Part shown: in pieces, positions 28,636 to 39,735 of the stretch
Layout of the letters: every line of letters starts with the position of its first letter
Position numbering within the stretch: the stretch's first letter is position 1
NCBI RefSeq assembly: GCF_028830055.1
Contig: NZ_CP101655.1
Span: forward strand, 1,140,132-1,204,131
Reading direction: 5' to 3'
From: Pseudomonas serboccidentalis
GTDB taxonomy: Bacteria; Pseudomonadota; Gammaproteobacteria; Pseudomonadales; Pseudomonadaceae
DNA: 64,000 nucleotides
Notes under the pieces: model-generated
Database searches by the model: none
What the model saw: the letters and a program-made list of their open reading frames with translations, nothing else
What the model was told of the DNA's origin: nothing
Position numbers and translations under genes: made by a program

Positions 28636-28792
28636 GAACCTGGGCCTGTAATAAATAGCAGCCAGAAAAAAGGGCGAAACGAAAAACGCACAGCGGGCTG
28701 ATGGTTATCGTCGGAACAGGCTTGGCGACACGCGCGCTCTCCTCATGAATACGGGGTGGATTACCACTAATTTAACGGCTCACCCCTGTAGG

Positions 28793-28882
28793 AGCTGCCG
28801 CAGGCTGCGATCTTTTGATCTTCAAAACAAAATCAAAAGATCGTCCGATCGCGGCCCGAGCCTTCGGCAGCTCCTACAAGGG
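28793..28882. repeat. REP-type inverted repeat (GATCGCAGCC family)
   Basis: CCCCTGTAGGAGCTGCCGCAGGCTGCGATCTTTTGAT faces ATCAAAAGATC...GCCTTCGGCAGCTCCTACAAGGG. The right arm carries an insertion (GTCCGATCGCGGCCCGA) that breaks the central match, so it is a mutated copy. It lies immediately after the argE stop and before the argA promoter. Confidence 0.85.
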
Positions 28883-28888
28883 ATGCGT

Positions 28889-30034
28889 TCAACTCTTCAG
28901 GCAGTAATGTTCAATCAACTGCCGTAATAGATGCACGGTAGGCTGCAAACGTGACATTTCAAGGTACTCGCCGGGCTGGTGCGCACAGGCGATGTCGCCG
29001 GGGCCGAGCACGATGGTTTCGCAGCCAAGGCGCTGAAGATAAGGCGCTTCGGTGCCGAACGCTACTGCTTCGGCACTGTGACCGGTGAGCTTCTCGGCGA
29101 TGCGCACCAGTTCGGCGTCTTCGGCCTGCTCGAACGGCGGCACTTCCGGGAACAGCGGCTTGTAGTCGATCTTAACCTGATGCCGCTCGGCCACCGGATT
29201 GAGCTTGCGCAGAATCTCCGCACGCAGGACTTTCGGGTCCATGCCCGGCAGCGGGCGCAGGTCGAACTCCAGCGAACACTGGCCGCAAATGCGGTTGGGG
29301 TTGTCACCACCATGGATGCAGCCGAAGTTCATGGTCGGTTGCGGCACGCTGAACTGCGGGTTACTGAATTCGCGCTGCCACAACAGGCGCAAGCCGCGTA
29401 GCTCGCCGATGGCGTCGTGCATCGCTTCGAGGGCGCTGTGGCCCAGACGCGGATCCGACGAGTGGCCGCTCTGCCCGAGGATGTCGATGCGCTCCATCAT
29501 GATGCCTTTGTGCATGCGGATCGGTTTGAGCCCGGTCGGCTCGCCGATCACCGCCGCGCGCCCGATGGGACGCCCGGCCTCGGCCAGCGCCCGGGCGCCG
29601 GACATCGAGCTTTCTTCATCACAAGTGGCGAGAATCAGCAGCGGTTGCTTGAACGGTTGATCGAGCAGCGGTTGCACGGCTTCTATGATCAGGGCGAAAA
29701 AGCCCTTCATGTCACAGCTGCCAAGCCCGACCCAGCGGCCGTCGACTTCGGTGAGTTTCAGCGGATCGGTCTGCCACAACGCCTCGTCGTAAGGCACCGT
29801 GTCGCTGTGCCCGGCCAGGACCAGGCCACCGGGGCCGCTGCCGAAACTGGCGAGCAGGTTGAATTTACCAGGGCTGACCTGTTGGATATCGCAACTGAAG
29901 CCCAGATCACCCAGCCATCCGGCGAGCAAGTCGATCACCGCCCGGTTGGACTGATCCAGGCTCGGTTGGGTGCAACTGACCGATGGTGCGGCGATCAGTG
30001 CAGCGAACTGGTCTTGCATGGACGGCAAAGGCAT
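28889..30034 (-). CDS. argE: Acetylornithine deacetylase ArgE
   Basis: A 381-residue M20-family zinc hydrolase starting at MPLPSMQDQFAALI; GGAG lies upstream of this ATG and the four extra residues from a TTG are not needed. Metal ligands: His in LAGHSDTVPYD near residue 80, Asp in GSCDMKGFFALI near 110, Glu pair in ATCDEESSMSG near 140, and a C-terminal His in CAHQPGEYLE near 355. Residues about 180-290 form the dimerisation lid domain. It removes the acetyl group from N-acetylornithine in arginine synthesis. Confidence 0.95.
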   Translation of the reverse strand: MPLPSMQDQFAALIAAPSVSCTQPSLDQSNRAVIDLLAGWLGDLGFSCDIQQVSPGKFNLLASFGSGPGGLVLAGHSDTVPYDEALWQTDPLKLTEVDGRWVGLGSCDMKGFFALIIEAVQPLLDQPFKQPLLILATCDEESSMSGARALAEAGRPIGRAAVIGEPTGLKPIRMHKGIMMERIDILGQSGHSSDPRLGHSALEAMHDAIGELRGLRLLWQREFSNPQFSVPQPTMNFGCIHGGDNPNRICGQCSLEFDLRPLPGMDPKVLRAEILRKLNPVAERHQVKIDYKPLFPEVPPFEQAEDAELVRIAEKLTGHSAEAVAFGTEAPYLQRLGCETIVLGPGDIACAHQPGEYLEMSRLQPTVHLLRQLIEHYCLKS

Positions 30035-30190
30035 CGCTGACTCCAACTCCCGGTTTGAAGTCCATCATAGAGCCATCCGGCGCCAGGAATAAACCGCCGC
30101 AGGGCGTAGGACGTATCAGTCCTGTACACTGCACGGCCTTGGCAGCCACACATTCCCCCGGCTGCGCTCCCGATCCTGGATTTTCCGGCC

Positions 30191-31561
30191 ATGCAGAAAG
30201 AAACCGAAATCAAACTCCGCGTCAGCCGCGAAACCCTCGCCGCCCTGCGCGAGCACCCGCTACTGAAAAAACGCAACAAAAATGGCTGGGAACGCCGTGA
30301 GTTGATGAACCAGTACTTCGACACCCCCGAGCGCGATCTGGCCCAGGCCAAAGTCGCCCTGCGCCTGCGCAAGGACGGTGACGAAGTGATTCAGACCCTC
30401 AAGACCCGCGGCCAGAGCGTTGCCGGTCTGTCCGAGCGTAACGAGTACGACTGGAAGTTGCCCAAAGCCAAGCTCGACGTGAAGAAACTCGACGGCGAAT
30501 GCTGGCCCGAGTCGCTGGCCGAGCTGGACAAGAAAACCCTGAAGCCGATCTTCACCACCGATTTCGTCCGCGAGCGCGCAGAAATCGCCTGGGGCCGCGG
30601 CAAGGCCAAAGTGGTCATCGAAGCCGCACTGGACCTCGGTCACGTGGTGGTCGGCAAGCAGAAAGAAGAGATCTGCGAGCTGGAACTGGAACTGCGCGAA
30701 GGCGAGCCGGCCGCGCTGCTGGAACTGGCTGCCGAACTGGCCGAGACCCTGGCCCTGATGCCGTGCGACATCAGCAAGGCTGAACGCGGCTACCGTCTGT
30801 ACGACGCCAACAGCTACTCGCTGAGCCTGCCGGCGCCACAACTGACCCCGGAAACTCAACTGGACGATGCTTTCGCCGCCCTTGGCTGGCACTTGCTCGG
30901 CAGCAGTCAGCGTCTGGCTGAACAGTACCGTTTCAACGGTCACTGGCGCCTGCTGCAGGACTGGGTCGAAAACCTCGCGGAAATGCGCGCCCTGCTCAGC
31001 AGCCTCGGCCAGGCCGCACCGCGTCCGGCGACTCACGACTTGCGCGTGGCACTCGATGCATTGCTCGAAGACTGGCGCCCGCTGGTTCAGGTCGGCATCG
31101 AGGACGAAGACGTGCGCAAAGCTGCGCCGGAGCAATTCCTCGAAGAGCTGGAAGATCCACGCTGGGGCCTGTTCTCGCTGACCGCGTCGCGCTGGCTGCT
31201 GGCCCGCACCTGGACCGCCGAGCGCAACACCCGCGGCAATCGCCAGGGCGCCGCGCAGCTGCACAGCTGGTTGCCGCGGCTGTTGGGCGAAGAAGCCACG
31301 TCCCTGCAATTGCAGCGCTATCAGCAGCAACCGGAAGATCTGGCCGAGCAACTGCCACGCATCGAACGCATCCAGGTCTGGCTGCACCACGCGCGCAACG
31401 TGCTGGAGATCCCGGAAATGGACCGCCTGTACGGCGAGCTGAACAAACTGGCGCAACTGGCCAACGAACCGACGATCACTGACGAACTGCTCGATGCACG
31501 CAAGCAGCAGGCGATTGCGGTTTACCAGAACCGTGCCTGGAAAATGCTCCTGCGTATGTAA
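30191..31561 (+). CDS. CYTH and CHAD domain inorganic triphosphatase (YgiF-like)
   Basis: A 456-residue soluble protein. It starts with the CYTH signature ExExK (ETEIKLRVS at residues 4-12); acidic/basic tunnel residues follow (LRLRKDGDEVIQTLKTRG; ELELELREGE near 165; the domain ends near residue 205). From about residue 220 to 445 there is a CHAD domain with repeated His/Arg helices (THDLRVALDALLEDWRPL; WLHHARNVLEIPEMDRL). E. coli YgiF of the same architecture hydrolyses inorganic triphosphate; CHAD binds polyphosphate. The gene is monocistronic, divergent from argE and closed by a REP. Confidence 0.92.
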   Translation: MQKETEIKLRVSRETLAALREHPLLKKRNKNGWERRELMNQYFDTPERDLAQAKVALRLRKDGDEVIQTLKTRGQSVAGLSERNEYDWKLPKAKLDVKKLDGECWPESLAELDKKTLKPIFTTDFVRERAEIAWGRGKAKVVIEAALDLGHVVVGKQKEEICELELELREGEPAALLELAAELAETLALMPCDISKAERGYRLYDANSYSLSLPAPQLTPETQLDDAFAALGWHLLGSSQRLAEQYRFNGHWRLLQDWVENLAEMRALLSSLGQAAPRPATHDLRVALDALLEDWRPLVQVGIEDEDVRKAAPEQFLEELEDPRWGLFSLTASRWLLARTWTAERNTRGNRQGAAQLHSWLPRLLGEEATSLQLQRYQQQPEDLAEQLPRIERIQVWLHHARNVLEIPEMDRLYGELNKLAQLANEPTITDELLDARKQQAIAVYQNRAWKMLLRM

Positions 31562-31568
31562 TACCGCT

Positions 31569-31646
31569 AAAAGATCGCAGCCTTCGGCAGCTCCTGCAGG
31601 GTGTACGCCTGTCTCATGTAGGCGCTGCCGAAGGCTGCGATCTTTT
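31569..31646. repeat. REP-type inverted repeat (GATCGCAGCC family)
   Basis: AAAAGATCGCAGCCTTCGGCAGCTCCTGCA faces TGTAGGCGCTGCCGAAGGCTGCGATCTTTT between the convergent triphosphatase and Lrp-type genes, where it can act on both 3' ends. Confidence 0.88.
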
Positions 31647-31649
31647 GCT

Positions 31650-32120
31650 TTAGCGCATGACCGGCAAACTGGTCGTGGATTTGATCTCCGACAACGCCAC
31701 AATCGAGTTCACTTCCTGAATCCCCGGCACCAGCGACAGCTTCTCGAAGAAGAATCGCTCATACGCCTCGATGTCCGCCGCGACAATGCGCAACAGAAAG
31801 TCCACCGCGCCCATCAGCACATAACACTCCAGCACCTCCGGAAAGCCGCGAATCGCCTCGGTGAATTCGGTGAAATTCGAACGCCCGTGGGCGTTGAGTT
31901 TGATTTCGGCGAAGATCTGCGTGTTCAGGCCGATCTTCTTGCGATCGAGCAAGGTCACCTGACCACGAATGATCCCCTCCTCCTTCATCCGCTGAATTCG
32001 CCGCCAGCACGGCGATTGCGACAAACCCACCTGCTCGGCGATCTGTGCGCTGGACAGCGATGCGTCCTCTTGCAGCAGGGCGAGTATCCTGCGGTCGTAG
32101 GCGTCCAGTTCGCTATGCAT
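31650..32120 (-). CDS. Lrp/AsnC-family transcriptional regulator
   Basis: A 156-residue regulator of normal family length. The N-terminal winged helix (LDAYDRRILALLQEDASLSS, then AEQVGLSQSPCWRRIQRMKEEG) binds DNA; residues about 70-150 form the RAM ligand-binding fold (EVLECYVLMGAVDFLLRIVA). Such proteins sense amino acids and usually control a neighbouring amino-acid gene, but the divergent neighbour at 32247 is a small unknown. I cannot assign it to DadR, BkdR or another named member. Confidence 0.92.
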   Translation of the reverse strand: MHSELDAYDRRILALLQEDASLSSAQIAEQVGLSQSPCWRRIQRMKEEGIIRGQVTLLDRKKIGLNTQIFAEIKLNAHGRSNFTEFTEAIRGFPEVLECYVLMGAVDFLLRIVAADIEAYERFFFEKLSLVPGIQEVNSIVALSEIKSTTSLPVMR

Positions 32121-32246
32121 AGAAAAACCTCAAATATAAGATCCTGCGAATTGTTCCAGTCGATCAACCGCCAATAACACCGATCTTAGCCAAGAAATGC
32201 CCGACACCGAATGTAAAAATTTCTCCAGTGATTTTGGAGACTTGCC

Positions 32247-32585
32247 ATGCCGCACCTTGAAGCCGTGAACAGCGCCCCGACCCGCGCCGATGTCTGGAAC
32301 GTCAGCAACGCCCATTGCCTGGCGCAGTATCAGATTCTTGCCGAAGCTGAACCGGATCTGTTGGTGCGGGTGTTGAACCTGTTCGCCTTGCAGTTCCTCA
32401 CACCGGAGCAGGTCAATGCGCAACGGCTCGACGATCTGCTGTCGATCGACATTGTCATGGGTGGCCTGAGCTGGCATCGCGCCCAGGTGATCGCGGAAAA
32501 ACTTCGTAACCTGATCAGCGTCTGCTCGGTAACTCTGCAAAACGCCGACGCGGCGTGGGATGCGCCCGCGCAAGCGGCTGGCTGA
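32247..32585 (+). CDS. Small protein of unknown function, divergent from the Lrp-type regulator
   Basis: A 112-residue soluble protein (MPHLEAVNSAPTRADVWNVS). I do not recognise a named domain. The central part (AEAEPDLLVRVLNLFALQFLTPEQVNAQRLDDLLSI, broken here at residues 32-67) is helical and Leu-rich, followed by DIVMGGLSWHRAQVIAEKLRNLISV, which resembles small Pseudomonas proteins seen next to Lrp genes. Codon use is like that of its neighbours, and the open frame is clean, so it is probably a real gene regulated by the Lrp protein. There is no clear Shine-Dalgarno (GGAGACTTGCC precedes the ATG). Confidence 0.7.
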   Translation: MPHLEAVNSAPTRADVWNVSNAHCLAQYQILAEAEPDLLVRVLNLFALQFLTPEQVNAQRLDDLLSIDIVMGGLSWHRAQVIAEKLRNLISVCSVTLQNADAAWDAPAQAAG

Positions 32586-32675
32586 CAAATCCGGCAACGG
32601 CTTCGTCGGGTAGTGGCCCAACGGTCTGCGGGGCCACGACTATCCTTTGCGAACTGTCGTTCAAAAGGAGCCCGC

Positions 32676-34460
32676 ATGTCCGTTCAACTCGCCACTCAGG
32701 ACCGCTGGCTGGATCTCAACGATGTGTTGCGTGAACTGGTCGCCCAGGGCTTCATCAGCCAGGACTCGGCGGAGCAGGCGCTCAACGCCCGCCGCCGCCA
32801 CGCGACCCACGGCCAGCAGCATCCGCTGGAGTTCATCGCCAGCCAGCAACTGGACGACCTCAGCCGTCCGGGCAAACACCTGGACCTGGAAAGCCTGACC
32901 CTGTGGCTGGCCCAGCAGGCCGGCCAGCCGTACCTGCGCATCGACCCGTTGAAGATCAACGTCGCCGCGATCACTCCGCTGATGTCTTACGCCTTTGCCC
33001 AGCGGCACAAGATTCTCGCAGTGGCGGTCGACCGCGACGCCGTGGTCGTGGCCAGCGCCCAGCCCTACGTCACCGGTTGGGAGGCTGACCTGACCCATGT
33101 GCTCAAGCTGCCGATCAAACGAGTCGTCGCCAACCCGGTGGACATCCAGCGTTTCAGCGTCGAATTCTTCCGTCTCGCCAAATCGGTCAGCGGTGCCAAC
33201 AATGCCGATCAGCAAAGCGGCAACCTCGGCAACTTCGAACAACTGCTCAACCTCGGCGCCAGCGATCAGGAGCCGGATGCCAACGATGCGCACATCGTCA
33301 ACATCGTCGATTGGCTGTTCCAGTACGCCTTCCAGCAGCGCGCCAGCGATATCCACATCGAACCGCGCCGCGAACAGGGCACGGTGCGCTTTCGCATCGA
33401 CGGCGTGCTGCACAACGTCTATCAATTTCCGCCGCAGGTGACCATGGCGATCGTCAGCCGCCTGAAAAGCCTCGGGCGGATGAACGTCGCCGAAAAGCGC
33501 AAACCCCAGGACGGCCGGGTCAAGACCAAGACCCCCGACGGCGGCGAGGTGGAGCTGCGGCTATCTACGCTGCCCACCGCGTTTGGCGAAAAAATGGTCA
33601 TGCGTATTTTTGACCCGGAAGTGCTGCTCAAGGACTTCGATCAGTTAGGCTTCTCCGCCGACGACCTGCGCCGCTGGCAGGACATGACCCGCCAGCCCAA
33701 CGGCATCATTCTGGTCACCGGACCGACCGGTTCGGGCAAGACCACCACGCTCTACACCACCCTGAAGAAGCTGGCGACGCCGGAGATCAACCTCTGCACC
33801 ATCGAAGATCCGATCGAAATGGTCGAGCCGGCGTTCAACCAGATGCAGGTCCAGCACAACATCGACCTGAGCTTCGCCGCCGGGGTGCGCGCGCTGATGC
33901 GACAGGACCCTGACATCATCATGATCGGCGAGATCCGCGATCTGGAGACCGCCGAAATGGCGATTCAGGCCGCACTCACCGGCCACCTGGTGCTGTCGAC
34001 CCTGCACACCAACGATGCGCCCAGCGCCATCAGCCGTCTGCTGGAACTCGGCGTGCCGCACTATCTGATCAAGGCCACGGTGCTCGGGGTCATGGCCCAG
34101 CGTCTGGTGCGCACGCTGTGCCCGCACTGCAAGGCCCCGCTGACGCTGGAAGAGGAAGACTGGCAAACCCTGACACGCCCGTGGCAAGCGCCACTGCCGG
34201 GCAACGCGCAACGGGCGATCGGTTGCCTGGAGTGCCGCGACACCGGTTATCACGGGCGCGCCGGGGTTTACGAAATCATGCAGTTGAGCGACAGCCTCAA
34301 AGCGCTCATCTCCCCGGACACCGACCTCACCGCCATCCGCCGGCAAGCCTTCAAGGAAGGCATGCGCAGCCTGCGCCTGTCGGGTGCGCAGAAGGTCGCG
34401 GCGGGGCTGACAACCCTTGAAGAAGTGCTGCGGGTAACACCGCAAAGCGAGCAGAAATAG
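32676..34460 (+). CDS. GspE/PilB-family secretion ATPase, orphan
   Basis: A 594-residue ATPase. The ATG at 32676 has AAGGAG upstream; earlier in-frame codons are discarded. Residues 1-190 form the GspE N-terminal regions (LNDVLRELVAQGFISQDSAEQAL). The core has SDIHIEPR near 245, Walker A GPTGSGKTTTLYTTL near 350, the Asp box MRQDPDIIMIGEIRD, Walker B and the His box LSTLHTND. The C-terminal zinc-binding four-cysteine domain (CPHCK ... CLECRDTGYHG) is intact. It belongs to type II secretion / type IV pilus assembly ATPases, yet no other secretion gene lies in the window. The partner machine must be encoded elsewhere. Confidence 0.93.
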   Translation: MSVQLATQDRWLDLNDVLRELVAQGFISQDSAEQALNARRRHATHGQQHPLEFIASQQLDDLSRPGKHLDLESLTLWLAQQAGQPYLRIDPLKINVAAITPLMSYAFAQRHKILAVAVDRDAVVVASAQPYVTGWEADLTHVLKLPIKRVVANPVDIQRFSVEFFRLAKSVSGANNADQQSGNLGNFEQLLNLGASDQEPDANDAHIVNIVDWLFQYAFQQRASDIHIEPRREQGTVRFRIDGVLHNVYQFPPQVTMAIVSRLKSLGRMNVAEKRKPQDGRVKTKTPDGGEVELRLSTLPTAFGEKMVMRIFDPEVLLKDFDQLGFSADDLRRWQDMTRQPNGIILVTGPTGSGKTTTLYTTLKKLATPEINLCTIEDPIEMVEPAFNQMQVQHNIDLSFAAGVRALMRQDPDIIMIGEIRDLETAEMAIQAALTGHLVLSTLHTNDAPSAISRLLELGVPHYLIKATVLGVMAQRLVRTLCPHCKAPLTLEEEDWQTLTRPWQAPLPGNAQRAIGCLECRDTGYHGRAGVYEIMQLSDSLKALISPDTDLTAIRRQAFKEGMRSLRLSGAQKVAAGLTTLEEVLRVTPQSEQK

Positions 34461-34528
34461 GCCACTACGGAACCGGATCGGGGAAATCGCAATCCAAGGC
34501 CGTAGTTAACCCCAGGAGTCATTCAATC

Positions 34529-34846
34529 ATGCGTCTCAAACTTGCTGTCGCCACCCTTGCCTTGCTGTCCCTTCCCGTTGGTTCAGCGATGGCCGACAGC
34601 TTTTGGCGTAACGTCATTTCGTCCGGCGCCACCACCGGCTCGACCTACCTGACCTTCAAGGATCACAAGCTGATCGTTGCCGCACAGGACGATGCCGGCA
34701 GCTTCGTCGCCAGCGATGGCGGCATCCGTGGGCCGTACCTGGAAGCAGCGATGCAGAAAGTCCGCGCCGACAACCCGGGCCTGCAGGCCACGGACATGGA
34801 ACTGGCGAATGCGATTCTGGCGAAGAACGCGGTAGCGTCCGAGTAA
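34529..34846 (+). CDS. DUF2388 small exported protein
   Basis: A 105-residue protein with a cleavable signal peptide (MRLKLAVATLALLSLPVGSA, cut after AMA). The mature part SFWRNVISSGATTGSTYLTF, KLIVAAQDDAGSFVASDGGIRGPYLE and LQATDMELANAILA matches the DUF2388 family, periplasmic proteins common in Pseudomonas, often in several copies per genome and of unknown role. CCAGGAG precedes the ATG. It has its own strong terminator. Confidence 0.9.
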   Translation: MRLKLAVATLALLSLPVGSAMADSFWRNVISSGATTGSTYLTFKDHKLIVAAQDDAGSFVASDGGIRGPYLEAAMQKVRADNPGLQATDMELANAILAKNAVASE

Positions 34847-34860
34847 GCCTTCTGTACACA

Positions 34861-34891
34861 AAAATGCCGCTCAGATGAGCGGCATTTTTTT
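34861..34891 (+). terminator. Rho-independent terminator of the DUF2388 gene
   Basis: AAAATGCCGCTCA pairs with TGAGCGGCATTTT around GA, with a T-run of seven bases; 15 bases after the stop. The A-run on the left lets it work from both sides. Confidence 0.93.
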
Positions 34892-34922
34892 ACCCGTGAT
34901 TCCTGACTCACTAAGGTCCCTC

Positions 34923-35012
34923 TGTAGGAGTGAGCCTGCTCGCGATAGCCGTACTCCAGACAACGGATTCGGTGACTGATGCACCGCTATCGCGAGCAGG
35001 CTCACTCCTACA
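34923..35012. repeat. REP-type inverted repeat (GCGAGCAGGCTC family)
   Basis: TGTAGGAGTGAGCCTGCTCGCGATAGC and its exact complement GCTATCGCGAGCAGGCTCACTCCTACA lie around about 36 bases, between the DUF2388 terminator and the 3' end of gcvP. Confidence 0.9.
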
Positions 35013-35034
35013 ATGAATCGGGTGTACAGGGAGA

Positions 35035-37908
<2,874 letters not shown>

Positions 37909-38064
37909 GACGGGCTCTCTTTTGACTGGCGCTCGGCGTCAATGCAACACGGTCAAACCAGCATAGCAGCCGATACCGACGCGCACGGCTTGGCGGCACA
38001 GGACGTTCCGGGGCATGCTGTAGCGCCTGCATCAGGCGCCCAACTTTCGGATGATCGAATCCTC

Positions 38065-39204
38065 ATGAGCCAACTGCCGTTCCTGCCGTTTTCCAAACCT
38101 GTCATCGATGAAGCCACGATTGCCGCCGTCGGCGATGTGCTGCGCTCCGGCTGGATCACCAGCGGGCCGAAGGTCCAGGCCTTTGAAGCACAGCTGTCGG
38201 AATACTTTGGCGGGCGCCCGGTGCGCACGTTCAACTCCGGCACCTGCACCATGGAAATCGCCTTGCGCATCGCCGGCATCGGGCCAGATGACGAAGTGAT
38301 CACCACGCCAATCTCCTGGGTCGCCACCGCCAACGTGATTCTCGAAGTCGGCGCCACCCCGGTGTTCGCCGACATCGATCCGGTGACCCGCAACATCGAC
38401 CTGGACCAACTGGAAGCGGCGATCACCCCGCGCACCAAAGCGGTGATTCCGGTGTACCTCGCCGGCCTGCCGGTGGACATGGATCGGCTGTACGCCATCG
38501 CGCGCAAACACAATCTGCGCATTGTCGAAGACGCCGCCCAAGCGCTGGGTTCAAGCTGGAACGGCCAGCGCATCGGCGCCACCGGTGATTTCGTGTCGTT
38601 CAGCTTCCAGGCCAACAAGAACGTGACCTGCTCCGAGGGCGGTTGCCTGGTGCTGAACACCCCGGAAGAAGCACGGCTGGCGGAGAAGTATCGTCTGCAA
38701 GGCGTGACCCGCAACGGCTTCGATGGGCTGGACGTTGATGTGCTCGGCGGCAAGTTCAACATGACCGACGTCGCCGCGACCATCGGCTTGGGGCAATTTG
38801 CCCACATCGAAGCGCTGACTGCCCATCGCCAGGAACTGGCCCGTCACTACTTCAAATGTTTTGGCGATGACTTTGAAGCGACCTATGGTGCCCAGCTGCC
38901 GCCAGCGGATTTCACCAACAGCAACTGGCATCTGTTCCAGTTGGTACTGCCGGAGCGCAAGGACGGTTTGCCAGCGCGGGCCACGTTCATGGAGCAGATG
39001 CAGGCCAAAGGCATCGGCATCGGCTATCACTACCCGCCGATCCATTTACTCAGTCTGTACCGCGAGCGCGGTTTCAAGGAAGGCATGCTGCCGGTGGCTG
39101 AGCGCGTTGGACGCTTGATCGTGTCGCTGCCGATGTTCACCACCATGACCAAGGACGACGTCGAGCGTTCAGTGGCGGCAGTCAAAGCCGTATTGAAGCC
39201 CTGA
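38065..39204 (+). CDS. DegT/DnrJ/EryC1/StrS-family PLP aminotransferase (ArnB-like)
   Basis: A 379-residue sugar-aminotransferase-family protein. The start at 38065 (MSQLPFLPFSKPVIDE) aligns with the family N-terminus; 41 upstream in-frame codons do not. Key residues: FNSGTCTMEIAL near 57, TPISWVATANVIL near 85, EDAAQALGSSWNG near 160 with the Asp that holds PLP, and the Schiff-base Lys185 in FQANKNVTCSEGGC, three residues from the position in ArnB. GIGIGYHYPPIHLL near 310 closes the active site. Such enzymes aminate nucleotide-linked keto-sugars, but no sugar or lipid A genes surround it. It sits inverted inside the glycine cleavage genes. Substrate unknown. Confidence 0.92.
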   Translation: MSQLPFLPFSKPVIDEATIAAVGDVLRSGWITSGPKVQAFEAQLSEYFGGRPVRTFNSGTCTMEIALRIAGIGPDDEVITTPISWVATANVILEVGATPVFADIDPVTRNIDLDQLEAAITPRTKAVIPVYLAGLPVDMDRLYAIARKHNLRIVEDAAQALGSSWNGQRIGATGDFVSFSFQANKNVTCSEGGCLVLNTPEEARLAEKYRLQGVTRNGFDGLDVDVLGGKFNMTDVAATIGLGQFAHIEALTAHRQELARHYFKCFGDDFEATYGAQLPPADFTNSNWHLFQLVLPERKDGLPARATFMEQMQAKGIGIGYHYPPIHLLSLYRERGFKEGMLPVAERVGRLIVSLPMFTTMTKDDVERSVAAVKAVLKP

Positions 39205-39208
39205 TCAA

Positions 39209-39293
39209 TGCAGGAGCTGCCGCAGGCTGCGATCTTTTGACTTTGCCCTTAAAGACAAGAACAAAAGATCGCAGCCTGCGGCAGCTCCTACAG
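39209..39293. repeat. REP-type inverted repeat (GATCGCAGCC family)
   Basis: GCAGGAGCTGCCGCAGGCTGCGATCTTTTG faces CAAAAGATCGCAGCCTGCGGCAGCTCCTAC around about 25 bases, between the convergent ArnB-like gene and gcvH. Confidence 0.9.
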
Positions 39294-39303
39294 AGAGCGA
39301 GGA

Positions 39304-39687
39304 TTACTCGCCGATGCTTTTCTGGTAGGCGGTAGCGTCGAGCAGCGTGTCCAGATCAGCAGCGTTGGCTGGTTTGAGCTTGAAGATCCACGCACCGTAC
39401 GGGTCGGAGTTCAGCAGTTCCGGCGAACCGCTCAGCTCTTCGTTGACGGCGATCACTTCACCGGCAATCGGGGAGTAGATGTCGGACGCCGCTTTCACCG
39501 ACTCGACCACACCAGCCGCCTCATTGGCCGCAAACACCTTGCCCACTTCAGTCAACTCGACGAACACCACATCGCCCAGCGCTTCCTGCGCGTGATCACT
39601 GATGCCCACGGTAACGGTGCCGTCGGCTTCCAGACGCGCCCACTCATGACTTTCGGCAAAACGCAGTTCAGCGGGGATATTGCTCAT
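39304..39687 (-). CDS. gcvH: Glycine cleavage system H protein GcvH
   Basis: A 127-residue lipoyl-carrier protein. The ATG at 39687 ([16 protein letters not shown]) has GAGGAC upstream. The lipoyl lysine is Lys65 in [10 protein letters not shown], at the usual place, followed by [14 protein letters not shown]. It shuttles the aminomethyl group between GcvP and GcvT. It lies 48 bases after gcvT and probably shares its transcript. Confidence 0.96.
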   Translation of the reverse strand: MSNIPAELRFAESHEWARLEADGTVTVGISDHAQEALGDVVFVELTEVGKVFAANEAAGVVESVKAASDIYSPIAGEVIAVNEELSGSPELLNSDPYGAWIFKLKPANAADLDTLLDATAYQKSIGE

Positions 39688-39735
39688 GCTCGGTGTCCTC
39701 AAGAAATTGTCAGCGGTCACGCCCGCCGGAAAAGG

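Noticed and set aside
38065..38082. gcvP and the ArnB-like gene both begin MSQLP and start 156 bases apart
   Set aside because: The codons differ after the first few residues, so shared origin of the start regions is unlikely; considered coincidence.
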